Below are positions 1-10,012 of a stretch of 64,000 bases of DNA, piece after piece (position 1 is the stretch's first letter; every line of letters starts with the position of its first letter). The position numbers were made by a program, and so were the translations under genes. Under the pieces are notes generated by a model. That model made no database searches. It saw only the letters and a list, made by a program, of their open reading frames with translations, and was not told the DNA's origin. Where the stretch lies: contig NZ_UHIL01000001.1 in the NCBI RefSeq assembly GCF_900460535.1, positions 124,001 through 188,000 on the forward strand. The letters are read 5' to 3'. Source of the stretch: Vibrio parahaemolyticus. GTDB taxonomy: Bacteria > Pseudomonadota > Gammaproteobacteria > Enterobacterales > Vibrionaceae.

Positions 1-237
1 ACCTAATTTGATACCGAAGTATCGAATTGGATTATCATCAACGAGTGCCCACACAGATTGATAGGTCTATATTGTTAAAGAACTTGCTCTGCGAGAAACT
101 TTTCTCTCAAAGCGGAGGTGCATTCTAGCGAGATAATTGAAAGAGTCAAACACTTTTTTCAATTTATTTTCTCAGAAGCTTTTCACCTCTCCGACCCTGC
201 TGAAGCCTTATCGCGTCTGCCGTGTCGGTGGATGCGC
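1..237 (-). other. rRNA operon leader (16S gene lies off the left edge)
   Basis: The first 83 bases are almost identical to positions 41326-41408, which form the leader of the complete rRNA operon further right. By that alignment a second 16S gene starts about 100 bases to the left of the window. The leader carries the antitermination boxA (minus strand GTTCTTTAACA at 83-73), followed by the conserved sequence found ahead of gammaproteobacterial 16S genes. No protein gene is visible here. Confidence 0.9.
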
Positions 238-265
238 ATTATAGGGAGTTGAGTTCCGAGCGCAA
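238..265 (-). promoter_or_regulatory. rrn P1-type promoter
   Basis: On the minus strand a -35 TTGCGC (265-260) is followed by a 16-base spacer and a perfect -10 TATAAT (243-238), then a GC-rich discriminator (GCGC). This is the classic form of a strong rRNA promoter under stringent control. It drives the rRNA operon whose leader fills positions 1-237. Confidence 0.85.
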
Positions 266-326
266 CCCTTTTTTGAAAAAAAACGGATAAAACTAGCTGT
301 TCGATGACTATTTCATCAAAAAAGCC

Positions 327-352
327 AAAAAGAGGGTAAAAAACCCTCTTTT
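327..352. terminator. bidirectional rho-independent terminator
   Basis: The stem AAAGAGGG / CCCTCTTT has A-runs on the left and T-runs on the right, so it can work in both directions. It ends the fre transcript (minus strand) just ahead of the next rRNA promoter. Confidence 0.8.
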
Positions 353-371
353 TCTGCCTGAAACGCGGAAT

Positions 372-1085
372 TTAAATGAATGCGTACGCGTCTGCAAACA
401 TGCGTTCACTCTTCGCTTTTTTATTCTGAGTGAATTGCTCACGAGCTGCGCCCGCCATTTCAAAACGACCTGCAATATAGATATCGTAGTTTTCTAGGCT
501 TTCGAAATCATCACTCACGGCTTGTAGTACATTACCGACTTTCCCTTGCCAATCTGCAGGAGCTTCCTCAACAACCGGAACAAAGTGAACATTTGCGTAT
601 TGCTGTGCAAGTTCGATCAGTTCGTCTTTCGCATACAACTGGCAATTATCACGAGCACCCCAATATAAATAGATAGGGTTGGTTTTATTCTGCGCTACGC
701 AATGATCTAGAATCGAACGTACGTAACTAAAACCTGTACCACCAGCGATCAATAACAGCGGGCGTTCACTGTCTTCTTGTACCCACGCATCACCGTGCGG
801 CGCATCGATTTCAATATCATTACCTGTTTCTAACGCAGCTTTCATCGCTTCGACAACTTCGATGGCGTAAGCGTTGTGTTCAGCAGCTCCGATATGAAGC
901 TCTAATTCGCCTTCATGTCGGCAAGGGCTGCTTGCAATCGAGAATGGGCGTTTGTCCTTTTCTCCCATCACAACCATCAGGTATTGGCCAGCTTTAAACG
1001 CAACTGGAGACTCAGGGTGCAGTAGAATTTGGTAAGTATTACAAGCTAACGGCTGAATAGACTTTACTTTACATTGGATGGTCAT
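372..1085 (-). CDS. fre: NAD(P)H-flavin reductase Fre
   Basis: A 237-residue, single-domain ferredoxin-reductase-fold protein that reduces free FMN or FAD with NAD(P)H in the cytoplasm. Visible signatures are the flavin-binding RPFSIASSP (residues 46-54) and the nucleotide-binding GGTGFSY (115-121), both diagnostic of the Fre/LuxG group. Length matches E. coli Fre (233). It lies just downstream of a ferredoxin and ubiD on the same strand, with only 14 bases between it and the ferredoxin gene, so the three probably form one transcript. UbiX needs reduced FMN to make the prenyl-FMN cofactor of UbiD, which is a plausible reason for this company (inference). LuxG is the closest alternative, but there is no lux operon here. 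Confidence 0.93.
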   Translation of the reverse strand: MTIQCKVKSIQPLACNTYQILLHPESPVAFKAGQYLMVVMGEKDKRPFSIASSPCRHEGELELHIGAAEHNAYAIEVVEAMKAALETGNDIEIDAPHGDAWVQEDSERPLLLIAGGTGFSYVRSILDHCVAQNKTNPIYLYWGARDNCQLYAKDELIELAQQYANVHFVPVVEEAPADWQGKVGNVLQAVSDDFESLENYDIYIAGRFEMAGAAREQFTQNKKAKSERMFADAYAFI

Positions 1086-1099
1086 GGTGTTCCTCTCGC

Positions 1100-1369
1100 T
1101 TACTCATCAAAAGTAAGCACTAAATTACTTTCTGTATAGGCTTGGCAAGGGAATATCCAACCTTGCTGCTGCTCTTTATTGGTTAGCATGGGTTCGAGGT
1201 GATATGTCACCTCGCCCGATAGCTTTTTACACATGCACATGGCACAAGCGCCAACTTGGCAACGATGTGGGAAGCGAATATTGTTGTTGAGCGCGGCTTC
1301 CAACACCGTTTCCCCTTCTTTAACCCCAAATGTTACGTCTATAGGCAGAAGGTGGACTTGATGACTCAT
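1100..1369 (-). CDS. [2Fe-2S] plant-type ferredoxin, coupled to ubiD
   Basis: An 89-residue protein carrying the plant-type [2Fe-2S] ligand set C37-x4-C42-x2-C45 and C75 in a short ferredoxin fold. I chose the ATG at 1369 because it overlaps the ubiD stop codon in an ATGA arrangement; a start further upstream at 1390 would add six residues inside ubiD. The overlap implies translational coupling to ubiD, and fre follows within 14 bases. Electron transfer is certain in kind, but the partner is not known; fre or a ubiquinone-pathway oxygenase are possibilities. Confidence 0.88.
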   Translation of the reverse strand: MSHQVHLLPIDVTFGVKEGETVLEAALNNNIRFPHRCQVGACAMCMCKKLSGEVTYHLEPMLTNKEQQQGWIFPCQAYTESNLVLTFDE

Positions 1370-3219
1370 AGAATACCTAACTGGTCCCAAATCTCATCGA
1401 CTTTAGCCACAAGTTTAGGATCTTTTTTAATTGGCGTACCCCACTCACGCGTGACTTCAGATTCGAACTTGTTAGTCGCATCCAGTCCGAGTTTGGATGA
1501 ACTTTCTGCCTTACCTGATACTTGAGTGGTATCTCTATCCGGATCCATACGAGTGGTCACCGCCCAAATGATGTCATTCCAATCTCGCGCATTGACGTCC
1601 TCATCACACAAGATAACGAACTTGTTGTCGGTGTACTGCGCGAAGAAGTCCCACAGGTCTTCCATTAATGCTTGAGATTGACCCGCTTGGTCTTTCTTCA
1701 TCGTAACGACGGCAAAACGATTATTGGTTGTTGGCGGTAGATAGATATCAATAATCTCTGGACGCTGTTGTTTCAGTGATTCCAAATCGGCTTCTGTTAT
1801 TACTTTACTGTCTTGCTTACTGATTTGGGGACGTGTTGCAAGTTCCGCATCCCATTTGATGGTCGCATCTAGTCCCATTTTGGAACCTAATCCCACCACT
1901 GGCGACGCAAAGTCGAGAGAATCGATTGGCGTGTTGTCTATCATCAAGGTATCGCGCACTGGATCCATATGTTCGGACATCGCTTTGACGACGTCATTCC
2001 AGTCGCGCGCATTTACCGACTCATCACACACAATCACAAACTTGGTGTACATGAACTGACGCAAGAAGGACCACACTCCCATCATCACGCGCTTCGCATG
2101 ACCTGGGTATTGCTTCTTCATGGTTACAACGGCCATGCGATACGAACAACCTTCTGGCGGTAGGTAGAAGTCTTCAATCTCAGGGAATTGCTTTTGCAGA
2201 ATTGGCACGAATACTTCATTCAGTGCCACGCCTAATACCGCTGGCTCATCTGGCGGACGACCAGTATAGGTACTGTGATAAATTGGGTCTTTACGCATGG
2301 TGATGTGCGTAATGGTAAAGACGTGATGCTTTTCTTTTTCGTTATAGTAGCCAGTGTGATCGCCGTAAGGGCCTTCATCGGCAAACTCGTTCGGGTCGAT
2401 GTACCCTTCCATGACGATTTCAGCACTTGCTGGGACTTCCAAATCGTTACTGATGGATTTGACCACTTCGGTTTTACTGCCACGCAGCAAACCAGCAAAG
2501 GCATATTCTGATAACGTATCCGGCACTGGCGTCACCGCACCAAGGATAGTGGCAGGGTCGGCACCAAACGCCACGGAAACTGGGAACGGCTTACCCGGGT
2601 TGGTTTCCATCCAATCACGCAAATCTAACGCGCCACCACGGTGAGCTAGCCAACGCATGATGATTTTGTTTTTGGCGATTTTTTGTTGGCGGTAGATACC
2701 GAGGTTCTGGCGTTTTTTATTCGGCCCTTTGGTGACCGTCAAACCCCACGTTAATAATGGTGCTACGTCTTCCGCCCAACAACTCATCACCGGAATTTTA
2801 TCCAAATCGACTTCGTCACCTTGCCACACAATGTCTTGGCATGGCGCTTTACGCAGTCGCTTGGCTGGCATATTTAACACTTGTTTGAATACTGGCAGTT
2901 TTTCCAATGCGTCTTTGAAGCCTTTTGGTGGCTCAGGTTCTTTTAAATAAGCCAGCAGTTTGCCGACTTCGCGTAACTCTTTTACGTCTTCGCGTCCCAT
3001 ACCTATCGCGACACGCTCTGGCGTACCAAACAGGTTGGTCAGAACAGGAACGTTGTAGCCGATTGGATTTTCAAACAACAGCGCAGGGCCACCAGCACGT
3101 AAGGTGCGGTCGCTGATCTCTGTCATTTCGTAAGCGGGATCGACAGGGTGAGTAATGCGTTTAAGTCGACCTTTCTGTTCTAGATGGTCGATAAATTCGC
3201 GTAAATCCTTAAAACTCAT
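1366..3219 (-). CDS. ubiD: 3-octaprenyl-4-hydroxybenzoate decarboxylase UbiD, with internal domain repeat
   Basis: A prenyl-FMN-dependent decarboxylase of ubiquinone biosynthesis. The core is typical: N-terminal [10 protein letters not shown], a central E-x-P-x-G-type active-site segment ([16 protein letters not shown], residues 277-292) and the tail [11 protein letters not shown]. At 617 residues it is about 120 longer than E. coli UbiD (497). The surplus is a repeat of the C-terminal region: residues 345-460 and 486-594 share LPP..., AVVTMKK, KFVI(V/L)[17 protein letters not shown] and GLDAT. The first copy keeps the [12 protein letters not shown] segment; the second lacks it but carries the normal C-terminus. 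The reading frame is intact, so both copies should be translated. Confidence 0.93.
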   Translation of the reverse strand: MSFKDLREFIDHLEQKGRLKRITHPVDPAYEMTEISDRTLRAGGPALLFENPIGYNVPVLTNLFGTPERVAIGMGREDVKELREVGKLLAYLKEPEPPKGFKDALEKLPVFKQVLNMPAKRLRKAPCQDIVWQGDEVDLDKIPVMSCWAEDVAPLLTWGLTVTKGPNKKRQNLGIYRQQKIAKNKIIMRWLAHRGGALDLRDWMETNPGKPFPVSVAFGADPATILGAVTPVPDTLSEYAFAGLLRGSKTEVVKSISNDLEVPASAEIVMEGYIDPNEFADEGPYGDHTGYYNEKEKHHVFTITHITMRKDPIYHSTYTGRPPDEPAVLGVALNEVFVPILQKQFPEIEDFYLPPEGCSYRMAVVTMKKQYPGHAKRVMMGVWSFLRQFMYTKFVIVCDESVNARDWNDVVKAMSEHMDPVRDTLMIDNTPIDSLDFASPVVGLGSKMGLDATIKWDAELATRPQISKQDSKVITEADLESLKQQRPEIIDIYLPPTTNNRFAVVTMKKDQAGQSQALMEDLWDFFAQYTDNKFVILCDEDVNARDWNDIIWAVTTRMDPDRDTTQVSGKAESSSKLGLDATNKFESEVTREWGTPIKKDPKLVAKVDEIWDQLGIL

Positions 3220-3257
3220 AGGCCTTCATGCTGGCTGATTAAACTGTCCGCAGTATA

Positions 3258-3290
3258 ACAAATAGGAGGACGCTAAGATCCTCCTATTTT
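3258..3290. terminator. bidirectional terminator between ubiD and an unknown gene
   Basis: A 10-bp perfect stem (AATAGGAGGA / TCCTCCTATT) with an 8-base loop is flanked by A and T tracts. It sits between the stop of the exported unknown protein and the start of ubiD, and so ends the former. Confidence 0.7.
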
Positions 3291-3310
3291 GTATGGGTAT
3301 GTGAGCAGGG

Positions 3311-4303
3311 TTACTTTAATACTTGCTCGATCTGACGAGCCTTTACTTGGCGGTTACTTGAAATTAATTCTTCAAGCCATGTTTGGTGGCCTTGTTGAGC
3401 CAGTTGACGAGCGACCAGTGTCGCTTCTTCAGATAATGCCATTTTCGCAATAAGAAACTGTTTCACTTCCGGCGATAATGGATTGGATTTGGTGAGTAAG
3501 CGAATCGCGTGAGGTTTGAGGCTTGGGTTGATCGTGGCATTCATCAACTGCTGCAAAGAGAAAGCATCTCCTGTATCAGCTAAGCGCTTGAGTTCCTGTT
3601 GGCTATTGTAATCGGCGCGCATTCGCCATAGTAAATCGTACATAGCTTTGTCTTGGCTGACTTGCGCCATACGAACGACCACTGCTGTGGACGGTAGCCA
3701 ACTGGTGACATTCGCTTGAGTTAACTGCGTCGTTAAGGCCTTTAACGCACTTGGCGATAAGCTATCTAGCTCACGAATGAGCAAGGATTCTCTTGTCTGA
3801 ATTTGTTGAGACGTCCCCGTTAACCATTGCTGCAGGTTTAACTCTTTTCGTTCAGCTTGCAGCACAAAATCTAACGTGCTTTGGTCTTGCTTCCAACGCT
3901 TAATTAAACGACTCGCAATCGCTGGGTAATTGAATGCGGGTACACTGAATTCATAGCCATCGCCTCGCTCCAACATTTGATACGTTGGTGTCAAACGAAC
4001 TTGCGATTCCACGAACAGTGCCATGCGCGGGGTAAGTATGATGTTTTGCTGTTCTAATTTTTCCAACAGGCGAAAACGCACCACCTCTTGCTGAGGAAAA
4101 GCGAGCCGATCGAGGGAAAATTTAAGCGAATCAACCTCATCTCTGACCACGTACTCAAGGAGTTCAGAAACTTTGGTTTGAATTTGAGTATCCTGAAGCC
4201 ACTGCTCTACCACAGACTCCTGCATTTCCTTCGCAGAAACGGCCACGGGTAGAGTGAGCAGTGACAAGCTCAGGAGTAATGACGACAACATTCCTTGTTG
4301 CAT
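3311..4303 (-). CDS. exported protein of unknown function
   Basis: A 330-residue protein that I cannot assign to a family. Residues 1-24 form a signal peptide (Leu-rich core, VSA|KE cleavage site), with no lipobox, so the mature protein is probably periplasmic. The rest is rich in Leu, Gln and short amphipathic helices without cysteine, and reads like an all-alpha repeat protein (HEAT or ARM-like), though no repeat unit is clear. The start is supported by the ribosome binding site GGGAGG five bases ahead. It is a single-gene unit between two terminators, upstream of ubiD and downstream of rho. No catalytic motif is seen. Confidence 0.75.
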   Translation of the reverse strand: MQQGMLSSLLLSLSLLTLPVAVSAKEMQESVVEQWLQDTQIQTKVSELLEYVVRDEVDSLKFSLDRLAFPQQEVVRFRLLEKLEQQNIILTPRMALFVESQVRLTPTYQMLERGDGYEFSVPAFNYPAIASRLIKRWKQDQSTLDFVLQAERKELNLQQWLTGTSQQIQTRESLLIRELDSLSPSALKALTTQLTQANVTSWLPSTAVVVRMAQVSQDKAMYDLLWRMRADYNSQQELKRLADTGDAFSLQQLMNATINPSLKPHAIRLLTKSNPLSPEVKQFLIAKMALSEEATLVARQLAQQGHQTWLEELISSNRQVKARQIEQVLK

Positions 4304-4360
4304 GTTAACCTCCCGATAACATTTGTTCTCATTCTGCTGCTTCTATTGATAGAAAGCAAT

Positions 4361-4391
4361 AAAAAAGCCACCATTTTTGTGGTGGCTTTTT
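4361..4391. terminator. terminator downstream of rho
   Basis: The stem AAAAAAGCCACC / GGTGGCTTTTT around an 8-base loop forms a rho-independent terminator. It lies immediately after rho on the minus strand. Confidence 0.85.
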
Positions 4392-4410
4392 CAAAATAAG
4401 AACTCAGTTA

Positions 4411-5670
4411 TTACTGACGACGCATAGCATCGAAGAACTCATCATTCGTCTTCGTCATTGCTAGCTTATCGATTAGGAATTCCATTGCGTCGATTTCGCC
4501 CATTGGGTGAACGATCTTACGCAGAATCCACATCTTCTGTAGTTCGTCAGTCTTCGTCAGTAGCTCTTCACGACGTGTACCAGAGCGGTTGAAGTCAATC
4601 GCAGGGAATACACGCTTCTCAGCAATCTTACGGTTCAAGTGCAGTTCCATGTTACCTGTACCCTTGAACTCTTCGTAGATAACTTCATCCATCTTAGAAC
4701 CAGTATCTACTAGTGCCGTTGCGATGATAGTTAGGCTGCCGCCTTCTTCTACGTTACGTGCCGCACCGAAGAAACGCTTAGGACGGTGCAATGCGTTTGC
4801 ATCCACACCACCTGTTAGTACTTTACCTGATGAAGGCACTACGGTGTTGTAAGCACGAGCTAGACGAGTGATAGAGTCAAGCAGGATAACCACGTCTTTC
4901 TTGTGTTCAACAAGACGTTTTGCTTTCTCGATTACCATTTCTGCCACTTGTACGTGACGAGATGCTGGCTCATCGAACGTTGACGCTACTACTTCACCTT
5001 TAACTAGACGCTGCATCTCTGTTACTTCTTCTGGACGTTCGTCGATAAGAAGTACCATCAACTCACACTCTGGATGGTTGTATGCGATGCTTTGAGCGAT
5101 ATTTTGCAGAAGCATTGTCTTACCCGCTTTTGGCGGAGCAACAATCAGACCACGTTGACCCTTACCGATAGGCGATGCCAAGTCTAAAACACGTGCTGTG
5201 ATGTCTTCTGTAGAACCGTTACCACGCTCCATTACCATGCGTTCATTCGCATGCAGAGGGGTAAGGTTTTCAAATAGGATCTTGTTACGAGCGTTGTCTG
5301 GTTTGTCGTCGTTAACTGTATTGACTTTTAGAAGGGCAAAGTAGCGTTCACCGTCTTTGGGTGGGCGAATTTTACCAGCAATTGAGTCACCAGTACGTAG
5401 GTTAAAACGACGAATCTGACTTGGTGATACGTAGATGTCGTCCGGACCAGCAAGGTACGAACTGTCTGCACTGCGTAGGAAACCAAAGCCGTCTTGCAGA
5501 ATTTCCAGAACCCCATCGCCAAAGATGTCTTCGCCGCCTTTAGCGTGCGCTTTTAAAATCGCGAAGATGATGTATTGTTTTCTTAAGCGAGCTAGGTTCT
5601 CTAGTCCTAAGCTTTCGCCCAGTTTTACAAGGTCAGACACAGGTCTGTTCTTCAGTTCGGTAAGGTTCAT
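4411..5670 (-). CDS. rho: transcription termination factor Rho
   Basis: The hexameric RNA-dependent ATPase and helicase that ends transcription. From the start MNLTELKN (ATG at 5670) it is 419 residues, the exact length of E. coli Rho; the open frame runs eight residues further upstream, but the conserved family start is preferred. Seen in order are the Rho N-terminal SAP-like region, the primary RNA-binding domain (GFGFLRS), Walker A APPKAGKT, Walker B VVILLDS and the R-loop region. It is followed by its own terminator. As in E. coli it lies next to trxA and near rhlB, gppA. Rho is typically autoregulated through its leader; the roughly 190-base gap to trxA would hold that leader. Confidence 0.98.
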   Translation of the reverse strand: MNLTELKNRPVSDLVKLGESLGLENLARLRKQYIIFAILKAHAKGGEDIFGDGVLEILQDGFGFLRSADSSYLAGPDDIYVSPSQIRRFNLRTGDSIAGKIRPPKDGERYFALLKVNTVNDDKPDNARNKILFENLTPLHANERMVMERGNGSTEDITARVLDLASPIGKGQRGLIVAPPKAGKTMLLQNIAQSIAYNHPECELMVLLIDERPEEVTEMQRLVKGEVVASTFDEPASRHVQVAEMVIEKAKRLVEHKKDVVILLDSITRLARAYNTVVPSSGKVLTGGVDANALHRPKRFFGAARNVEEGGSLTIIATALVDTGSKMDEVIYEEFKGTGNMELHLNRKIAEKRVFPAIDFNRSGTRREELLTKTDELQKMWILRKIVHPMGEIDAMEFLIDKLAMTKTNDEFFDAMRRQ

Positions 5671-5816
5671 GGTGGTGGATTCTTGTTTAGTCAAAATAAG
5701 ATCTGTTTTCTAGTTAAGATGGATTTGGTCTCAGGATCGACCAAGAAGAGAAATTTGTTCAATTAACGCGCGATAAGTTAGCACTAATTAATATTCTAGT
5801 CCAGAGTTAGAAAAAC

Positions 5817-5848
5817 AAAACCGCGCATTGTTACATTGCACGGTTTTA
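5817..5848 (-). terminator. terminator downstream of trxA
   Basis: On the minus strand ATAAAACCGTGCAATG, a short loop and CATTGCGCGGTTTTG (written with the mismatch in the stem) form a hairpin followed by a T-run. It ends the trxA message 19 bases after its stop codon. Confidence 0.75.
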
Positions 5849-5866
5849 TCTGTAATCACTTGGTGA

Positions 5867-6193
5867 TTATAAGTTTGCGTCCAAGAACTCTTTAAGCTGA
5901 GTCTTAGACAAAGCACCAACTTTCGTTGCCGCTACGTTGCCGTCTTTGAATAACAGTAGCGTTGGAATACCGCGAATACCAAACTTAGGCGGCGTGCCTG
6001 CGTTATGGTCGATGTTTAGTTTACCGATAGTGAGTTTGCCTTCGTACTCTTCAGCGATTTCGTCCAGGATAGGAGCGATCATTTTACAAGGACCACACCA
6101 TTCTGCCCAAAAATCTACGAGAACTGGGCCTGCAGCATTGATTACATCGTTTTCAAAACCGTCATCAGTTAGCTGCAAAATCTTATCACTCAT
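5867..6193 (-). CDS. trxA: thioredoxin 1
   Basis: A 108-residue cytoplasmic dithiol reductant with the active site WCGPC (C33, C36) and the conserved cis-proline segment GIPTLL. The start at 6193 (MSDKI) gives the family's usual length and places GGAG seven bases upstream; the frame is open four residues further, which I ignored. It is divergent from rhlB across a 111-base intergenic region and lies upstream of rho, the usual gammaproteobacterial context. It supplies electrons to ribonucleotide reductase, methionine sulfoxide reductase and others. Confidence 0.97.
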   Translation of the reverse strand: MSDKILQLTDDGFENDVINAAGPVLVDFWAEWCGPCKMIAPILDEIAEEYEGKLTIGKLNIDHNAGTPPKFGIRGIPTLLLFKDGNVAATKVGALSKTQLKEFLDANL

Positions 6194-6304
6194 CTTCCAC
6201 TCCAATGTGTTTTTCGAAACTGGTTGGATGATAACCAGTAATTAGATGCCCTATTGGAATGTATTTACTTTCGTATTGCAAGCTTTAGCTGATATTCTAT
6301 AGCC

Positions 6305-7618
6305 ATGAAAAAGACGCATATCACAGAGCAAAAGTTCGCCGATTTGGGTTTACAGCCCCAAGTTACTGAAGGATTGGAAAAAAAAGGGTTCGAATATTGT
6401 ACCCCTATCCAAGCCTTGGCGTTGCCGGTACTGCTCACCGGCCAAGACATCGCAGGCCAGGCCCAAACGGGCACTGGTAAAACGCTTGCGTTTTTAACTG
6501 CAACCTTCAACCACCTACTTACGACACCTGAGCACGAAGGCCGTCAACCAACGCAACCGCGCGCAATTATTATGGCGCCAACGCGTGAGCTAGCGATTCA
6601 GATCTTCAACGATGCTGAGCCGCTGATTGCAAGCACAGGTCTAAAAGCCGCATTAGCTTACGGTGGCGAAAGCTACGATAAGCAACTTGCGAAGCTACAA
6701 GATGGCGTAGACATTCTTATCGGCACGACTGGCCGTATCATCGATTTCTACAAACAGCGCGTTTTCAATCTAAACAACATTCAAGCAGTTGTGTTAGATG
6801 AAGCCGACCGCATGTTCGATCTTGGCTTTATTAAAGACATTCGTTTCTTGTTCCGTCGTATGCCTGAGCCAAAAGAGCGTTTGAACATGTTGTTCTCTGC
6901 GACTTTGTCTTACCGCGTGCAAGAGTTGGCTTTCGAGCATATGCACAATCCTGAGCATGTTGTGGTTGAGCCAGCACAAAAAACCGGTCACCGTATCCAA
7001 GAAGAGCTGTTCTACCCATCTAATGAAGACAAGATGGCTCTGCTTCAAACTCTGATTGAAGAAGAATGGCCAGATCGCGCAATCGTGTTTGCGAACACCA
7101 AACATAAATGTGAATCAGTTTGGGGCCACTTGGCGGCAGATGGTCACCGCGTTGGCCTACTAACAGGTGATGTTCCACAGAAGAAACGTGAAAAGATTCT
7201 TGAGCAATTCACTAAAGGCGATGTCGACATTCTTGTTGCGACTGACGTTGCAGCCCGTGGTCTACACATTCCTCAAGTAACGCACGTATTCAACTATGAC
7301 CTGCCTGACGATTGTGAAGATTACGTACACCGCATTGGTCGTACGGGTCGTGCGGGCGCGAGCGGTCACTCAATCAGCTTTGCGTGTGAAGAATACGCAA
7401 TCAACTTGCCTGCGATTGAAGAATACATCGAACACACCATTCCTGTGTCGGAATACGATGCATCAGCTCTGATTCAAGATCTGCCTGCGCCAATCCGCAT
7501 GCGTGCGCCGCGCGTTCAGCAACGCCGCACCAACACCGGTGGTACTCGCTCTGGTAACCGTAAGCCTCAAGGACGTCGTCCTCGTCAGCCACGTCAATCA
7601 GCGCCGAAACAATCATAA
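6305..7618 (+). CDS. rhlB: DEAD-box RNA helicase RhlB
   Basis: An ATP-dependent RNA helicase, the degradosome partner of RNase E. Residues 1-60 include the Q motif ([10 protein letters not shown]) and Walker A AQTGTGKT; the DEAD motif appears as [13 protein letters not shown] as FSATLS, and motif VI as [10 protein letters not shown]. The final 50 residues are a basic, Arg/Pro/Gln-rich disordered tail, which in the family contacts RNA. At 437 residues it is slightly longer than E. coli RhlB (421). gppA follows 19 bases later on the same strand, as in E. coli. Confidence 0.97.
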   Translation: MKKTHITEQKFADLGLQPQVTEGLEKKGFEYCTPIQALALPVLLTGQDIAGQAQTGTGKTLAFLTATFNHLLTTPEHEGRQPTQPRAIIMAPTRELAIQIFNDAEPLIASTGLKAALAYGGESYDKQLAKLQDGVDILIGTTGRIIDFYKQRVFNLNNIQAVVLDEADRMFDLGFIKDIRFLFRRMPEPKERLNMLFSATLSYRVQELAFEHMHNPEHVVVEPAQKTGHRIQEELFYPSNEDKMALLQTLIEEEWPDRAIVFANTKHKCESVWGHLAADGHRVGLLTGDVPQKKREKILEQFTKGDVDILVATDVAARGLHIPQVTHVFNYDLPDDCEDYVHRIGRTGRAGASGHSISFACEEYAINLPAIEEYIEHTIPVSEYDASALIQDLPAPIRMRAPRVQQRRTNTGGTRSGNRKPQGRRPRQPRQSAPKQS

Positions 7619-7637
7619 AAGGAAACTGAAGTCGTTT

Positions 7638-9131
7638 ATGAGTCAAGCAGGATCATCACCGCTATACGCAGCCATCGACCTCGGGTCGAACAGTTTTCAC
7701 ATGCTCGTTGTGCGTCACATCGATGGCAGCGTTCAAACAATGGCTAAAATTAAGCGCAAAGTTCGTCTAGCGGCGGGCTTAGATGAACATAATTCTCTTA
7801 GTATGGAAGCTATGCAGCGAGGATGGGACTGCTTAAGTCTATTTGCGGAACGCTTGCAGGATATTCCTACACAAAACATTCGCATTGTCGGCACAGCGAC
7901 TTTACGTACTGCCACCAATGTGGATGTATTTCTAGAGAAAGCGAACCAGATTCTGGGGCAGCCAATCGAAGTCATCTCTGGTGAAGAAGAAGCCGCCACT
8001 ATCTATAAAGGTGTTGCCCACACATCAGGTGGTAGTGGTCGTCGCCTTGTGGTTGATATTGGTGGCGCGAGCACTGAGCTGATTATTGGCGAAGGTTTTG
8101 AAGCGAAAGCCCTCACCAGCCTAAAAATGGGCTGCGTGACATGGTTGGAGAACTTCTTTAAAGATCGCCAGCTGAATGCCCGTAACTTCGAAGCTGCGAT
8201 TGAAGGCGCAAAGCAAACCATCAAGCCAATCTTAGAACAGTACACCGATCTTGGTTGGGATGTGTGCGTAGGTGCATCTGGTACCGTTCAGGCGCTACAA
8301 GAAATCATGCTGGCGCAGGGTATGGACGAAGTAATTACTCACTCCAAACTTAAGCGTTTACAAAAGCAAGCCATGCTAGCCGATCATTTGGAAGAGCTCG
8401 ACATCGAAGGTTTAACGCTTGAGCGTGCCTTGGTCTTCCCTAGCGGCCTGTCTATTCTTATCGCGATTTTCGAGTTACTTGAAATCGATGCGATGACACT
8501 CGCGGGCGGCGCACTGCGTGAAGGCTTGGTTTATGAAATGGTCGACGAGCTGCGTCAAAATGACATTCGTGCTCGCACCATTTGTAGCGTGCAAAGCCGT
8601 TATCAGCTTGATTGCCAATATGGTGAACAAGTGGCAACGCTGGCAGGTAAGCTTTTAGAGCAAGCCGGTGGCGATGAATGGATTGCTGAGCCTCAAGGTA
8701 AAGTTCTGCTCGAAACCACAGCAAAATTGCACGAAATTGGCCTAACCATCGACTTTAAAAAAGGTGGTGAACATAGTGCTTACTTACTGCAAAACCTCGA
8801 TTTGCCAGGCTATACACGTGCGCAGAAGTTCTTTATTGGTGAAATTGCACGCCGTTACCGCGAGCAGCTAAGCTCACTACCAGAGCAACATGCTATATCT
8901 GGAACAAGTGCCAAACGCGTGCTGCGCTTGCTGCGTCTTGCGGTTCTACTGACCCACCGCCGCAACCCAAGCTTAGAACCACAAGTCGAGCTATTGGCTG
9001 AAGGTGATAAACTGACGTTGAGCATTGATGCGAAATGGCTAGAAGCTAACCCGCTTACGGCTGCTGAGTTAGAAATAGAATCGAACCGTCAAACAGACAT
9101 TGGTTGGCCATTAACGATTACCGCTTGCTAA
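7638..9131 (+). CDS. gppA: guanosine-5'-triphosphate,3'-diphosphate phosphatase / exopolyphosphatase GppA
   Basis: An ASKHA-fold phosphatase of 497 residues that turns pppGpp into ppGpp and can act on polyphosphate. It shows the Ppx/GppA motifs [14 protein letters not shown] near the N-terminus, E-E-A ([12 protein letters not shown]), DIGGASTEL and, later, the HD-like C-terminal domain (AKLHEIG). The start at 7638 matches the family N-terminus; the open frame extends 45 residues back into rhlB but in another frame from it. It probably shares the rhlB transcript. Paralogous Ppx is the alternative, but the rhlB neighbour favours GppA. Confidence 0.93.
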   Translation: MSQAGSSPLYAAIDLGSNSFHMLVVRHIDGSVQTMAKIKRKVRLAAGLDEHNSLSMEAMQRGWDCLSLFAERLQDIPTQNIRIVGTATLRTATNVDVFLEKANQILGQPIEVISGEEEAATIYKGVAHTSGGSGRRLVVDIGGASTELIIGEGFEAKALTSLKMGCVTWLENFFKDRQLNARNFEAAIEGAKQTIKPILEQYTDLGWDVCVGASGTVQALQEIMLAQGMDEVITHSKLKRLQKQAMLADHLEELDIEGLTLERALVFPSGLSILIAIFELLEIDAMTLAGGALREGLVYEMVDELRQNDIRARTICSVQSRYQLDCQYGEQVATLAGKLLEQAGGDEWIAEPQGKVLLETTAKLHEIGLTIDFKKGGEHSAYLLQNLDLPGYTRAQKFFIGEIARRYREQLSSLPEQHAISGTSAKRVLRLLRLAVLLTHRRNPSLEPQVELLAEGDKLTLSIDAKWLEANPLTAAELEIESNRQTDIGWPLTITAC

Positions 9132-9146
9132 TGATTGTTATCGAGT

Positions 9147-9172
9147 AAAAAGGCTCCTCATGGAGCCTTTTT
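9147..9172 (+). terminator. terminator downstream of gppA
   Basis: The stem AAAAGGCTCC / GGAGCCTTTTT with a 4-base loop is followed by a T-run. It ends the rhlB-gppA transcript. Confidence 0.85.
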
Positions 9173-9284
9173 GTTATTTGGCATTCCAATGCACAGTGCT
9201 TGGAGCTTTAGAACACCCATGATCTTATTGCTCCTTGTGCTGTACAACGAGACTTGTACCCGTCCTTCAAATACAAACAAATAC

Positions 9285-9313
9285 AAAAAAGCCGCTGGAT
9301 TCAGCGGCTTTTT
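9285..9313. terminator. terminator downstream of yhhQ
   Basis: AAAAAAGCCGCTG / CAGCGGCTTTTT with a 4-base loop is a symmetric hairpin able to stop transcription on both strands. It lies just past the yhhQ stop codon. The 110 bases between it and the gppA terminator hold nothing I can name. Confidence 0.85.
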
Positions 9314-9337
9314 GTTATTCACATTCAATCAGCGATA

Positions 9338-10006
9338 TTACGCCGCCGTACTCACTTTGAAGTCTGGGTTTACTGCGGTTAGCTTCTTAATCAGATAATT
9401 CAGTAATACACCGTACATTGGGACAAACAAGCCAAGGCTGATCACCAACTTGAAGCCGTAATCCACCAGCGCGATTTCCGTCCAATGCTCAGCCATAAAT
9501 GGATCTGGACTTTGGTAGAATGCAATCGCAAAGAACGCGATGGTATCTAGCGCATTACCAAAGAGTGTCGAACACGTTGGTGCTACCCACCACTGCTTCA
9601 TTTGGCGTAGGCGGTTAAACACATGCACATCCATGATCTGACCAAGTAAGTAAGCCATGAAACTCGCAATCGCAATACGTGCGACAAACAGGTTAAATTC
9701 CCCGAGATGGCTAAAACCTTGGAACTGACCTTCAAAGAACACAACCGACAGGAAATAAGACACCGCTAACGCAGGCAACATCACTAAGAAGATGATCTTA
9801 CGCGCTAAATGAGCACCAAAAATACGAACGGTTAAGTCTGTCGCTAGGAAGATAAATGGGAAGGTGAATGCGCCCCAAGTGGTGTGCAGACCGAAGATAG
9901 TAAACGGTAGCTGAACCAGATAATTGCTGGATGCAATAATGACTAGATGGAATAAAACCAGATAGATAAGGGCGTTGCGCTGCTGCGCAGGGGTAAAGTT
10001 ACTCAT
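9338..10006 (-). CDS. yhhQ: queuosine-precursor transporter YhhQ (COG1738)
   Basis: A 222-residue inner-membrane protein of the YhhQ/ECF-like vitamin-uptake family, which imports 7-cyano-7-deazaguanine (preQ0) and related queuine precursors for tRNA modification. Six or seven hydrophobic segments are visible, with the characteristic N-terminal ALIYLVLFHLVIIASSNYLV and FATDLTVRIFG-type motif (FLATDLTVRIFG). I chose ATG 10006 over the open upstream ATG at 10120, because it fits the family length and has AAGG six bases upstream. That Shine-Dalgarno is the last part of a candidate preQ1 riboswitch. The gene is monocistronic, ended by the terminator at 9285-9313. Confidence 0.93.
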   Translation of the reverse strand: MSNFTPAQQRNALIYLVLFHLVIIASSNYLVQLPFTIFGLHTTWGAFTFPFIFLATDLTVRIFGAHLARKIIFLVMLPALAVSYFLSVVFFEGQFQGFSHLGEFNLFVARIAIASFMAYLLGQIMDVHVFNRLRQMKQWWVAPTCSTLFGNALDTIAFFAIAFYQSPDPFMAEHWTEIALVDYGFKLVISLGLFVPMYGVLLNYLIKKLTAVNPDFKVSTAA

Positions 10007-10012
10007 GCGATA

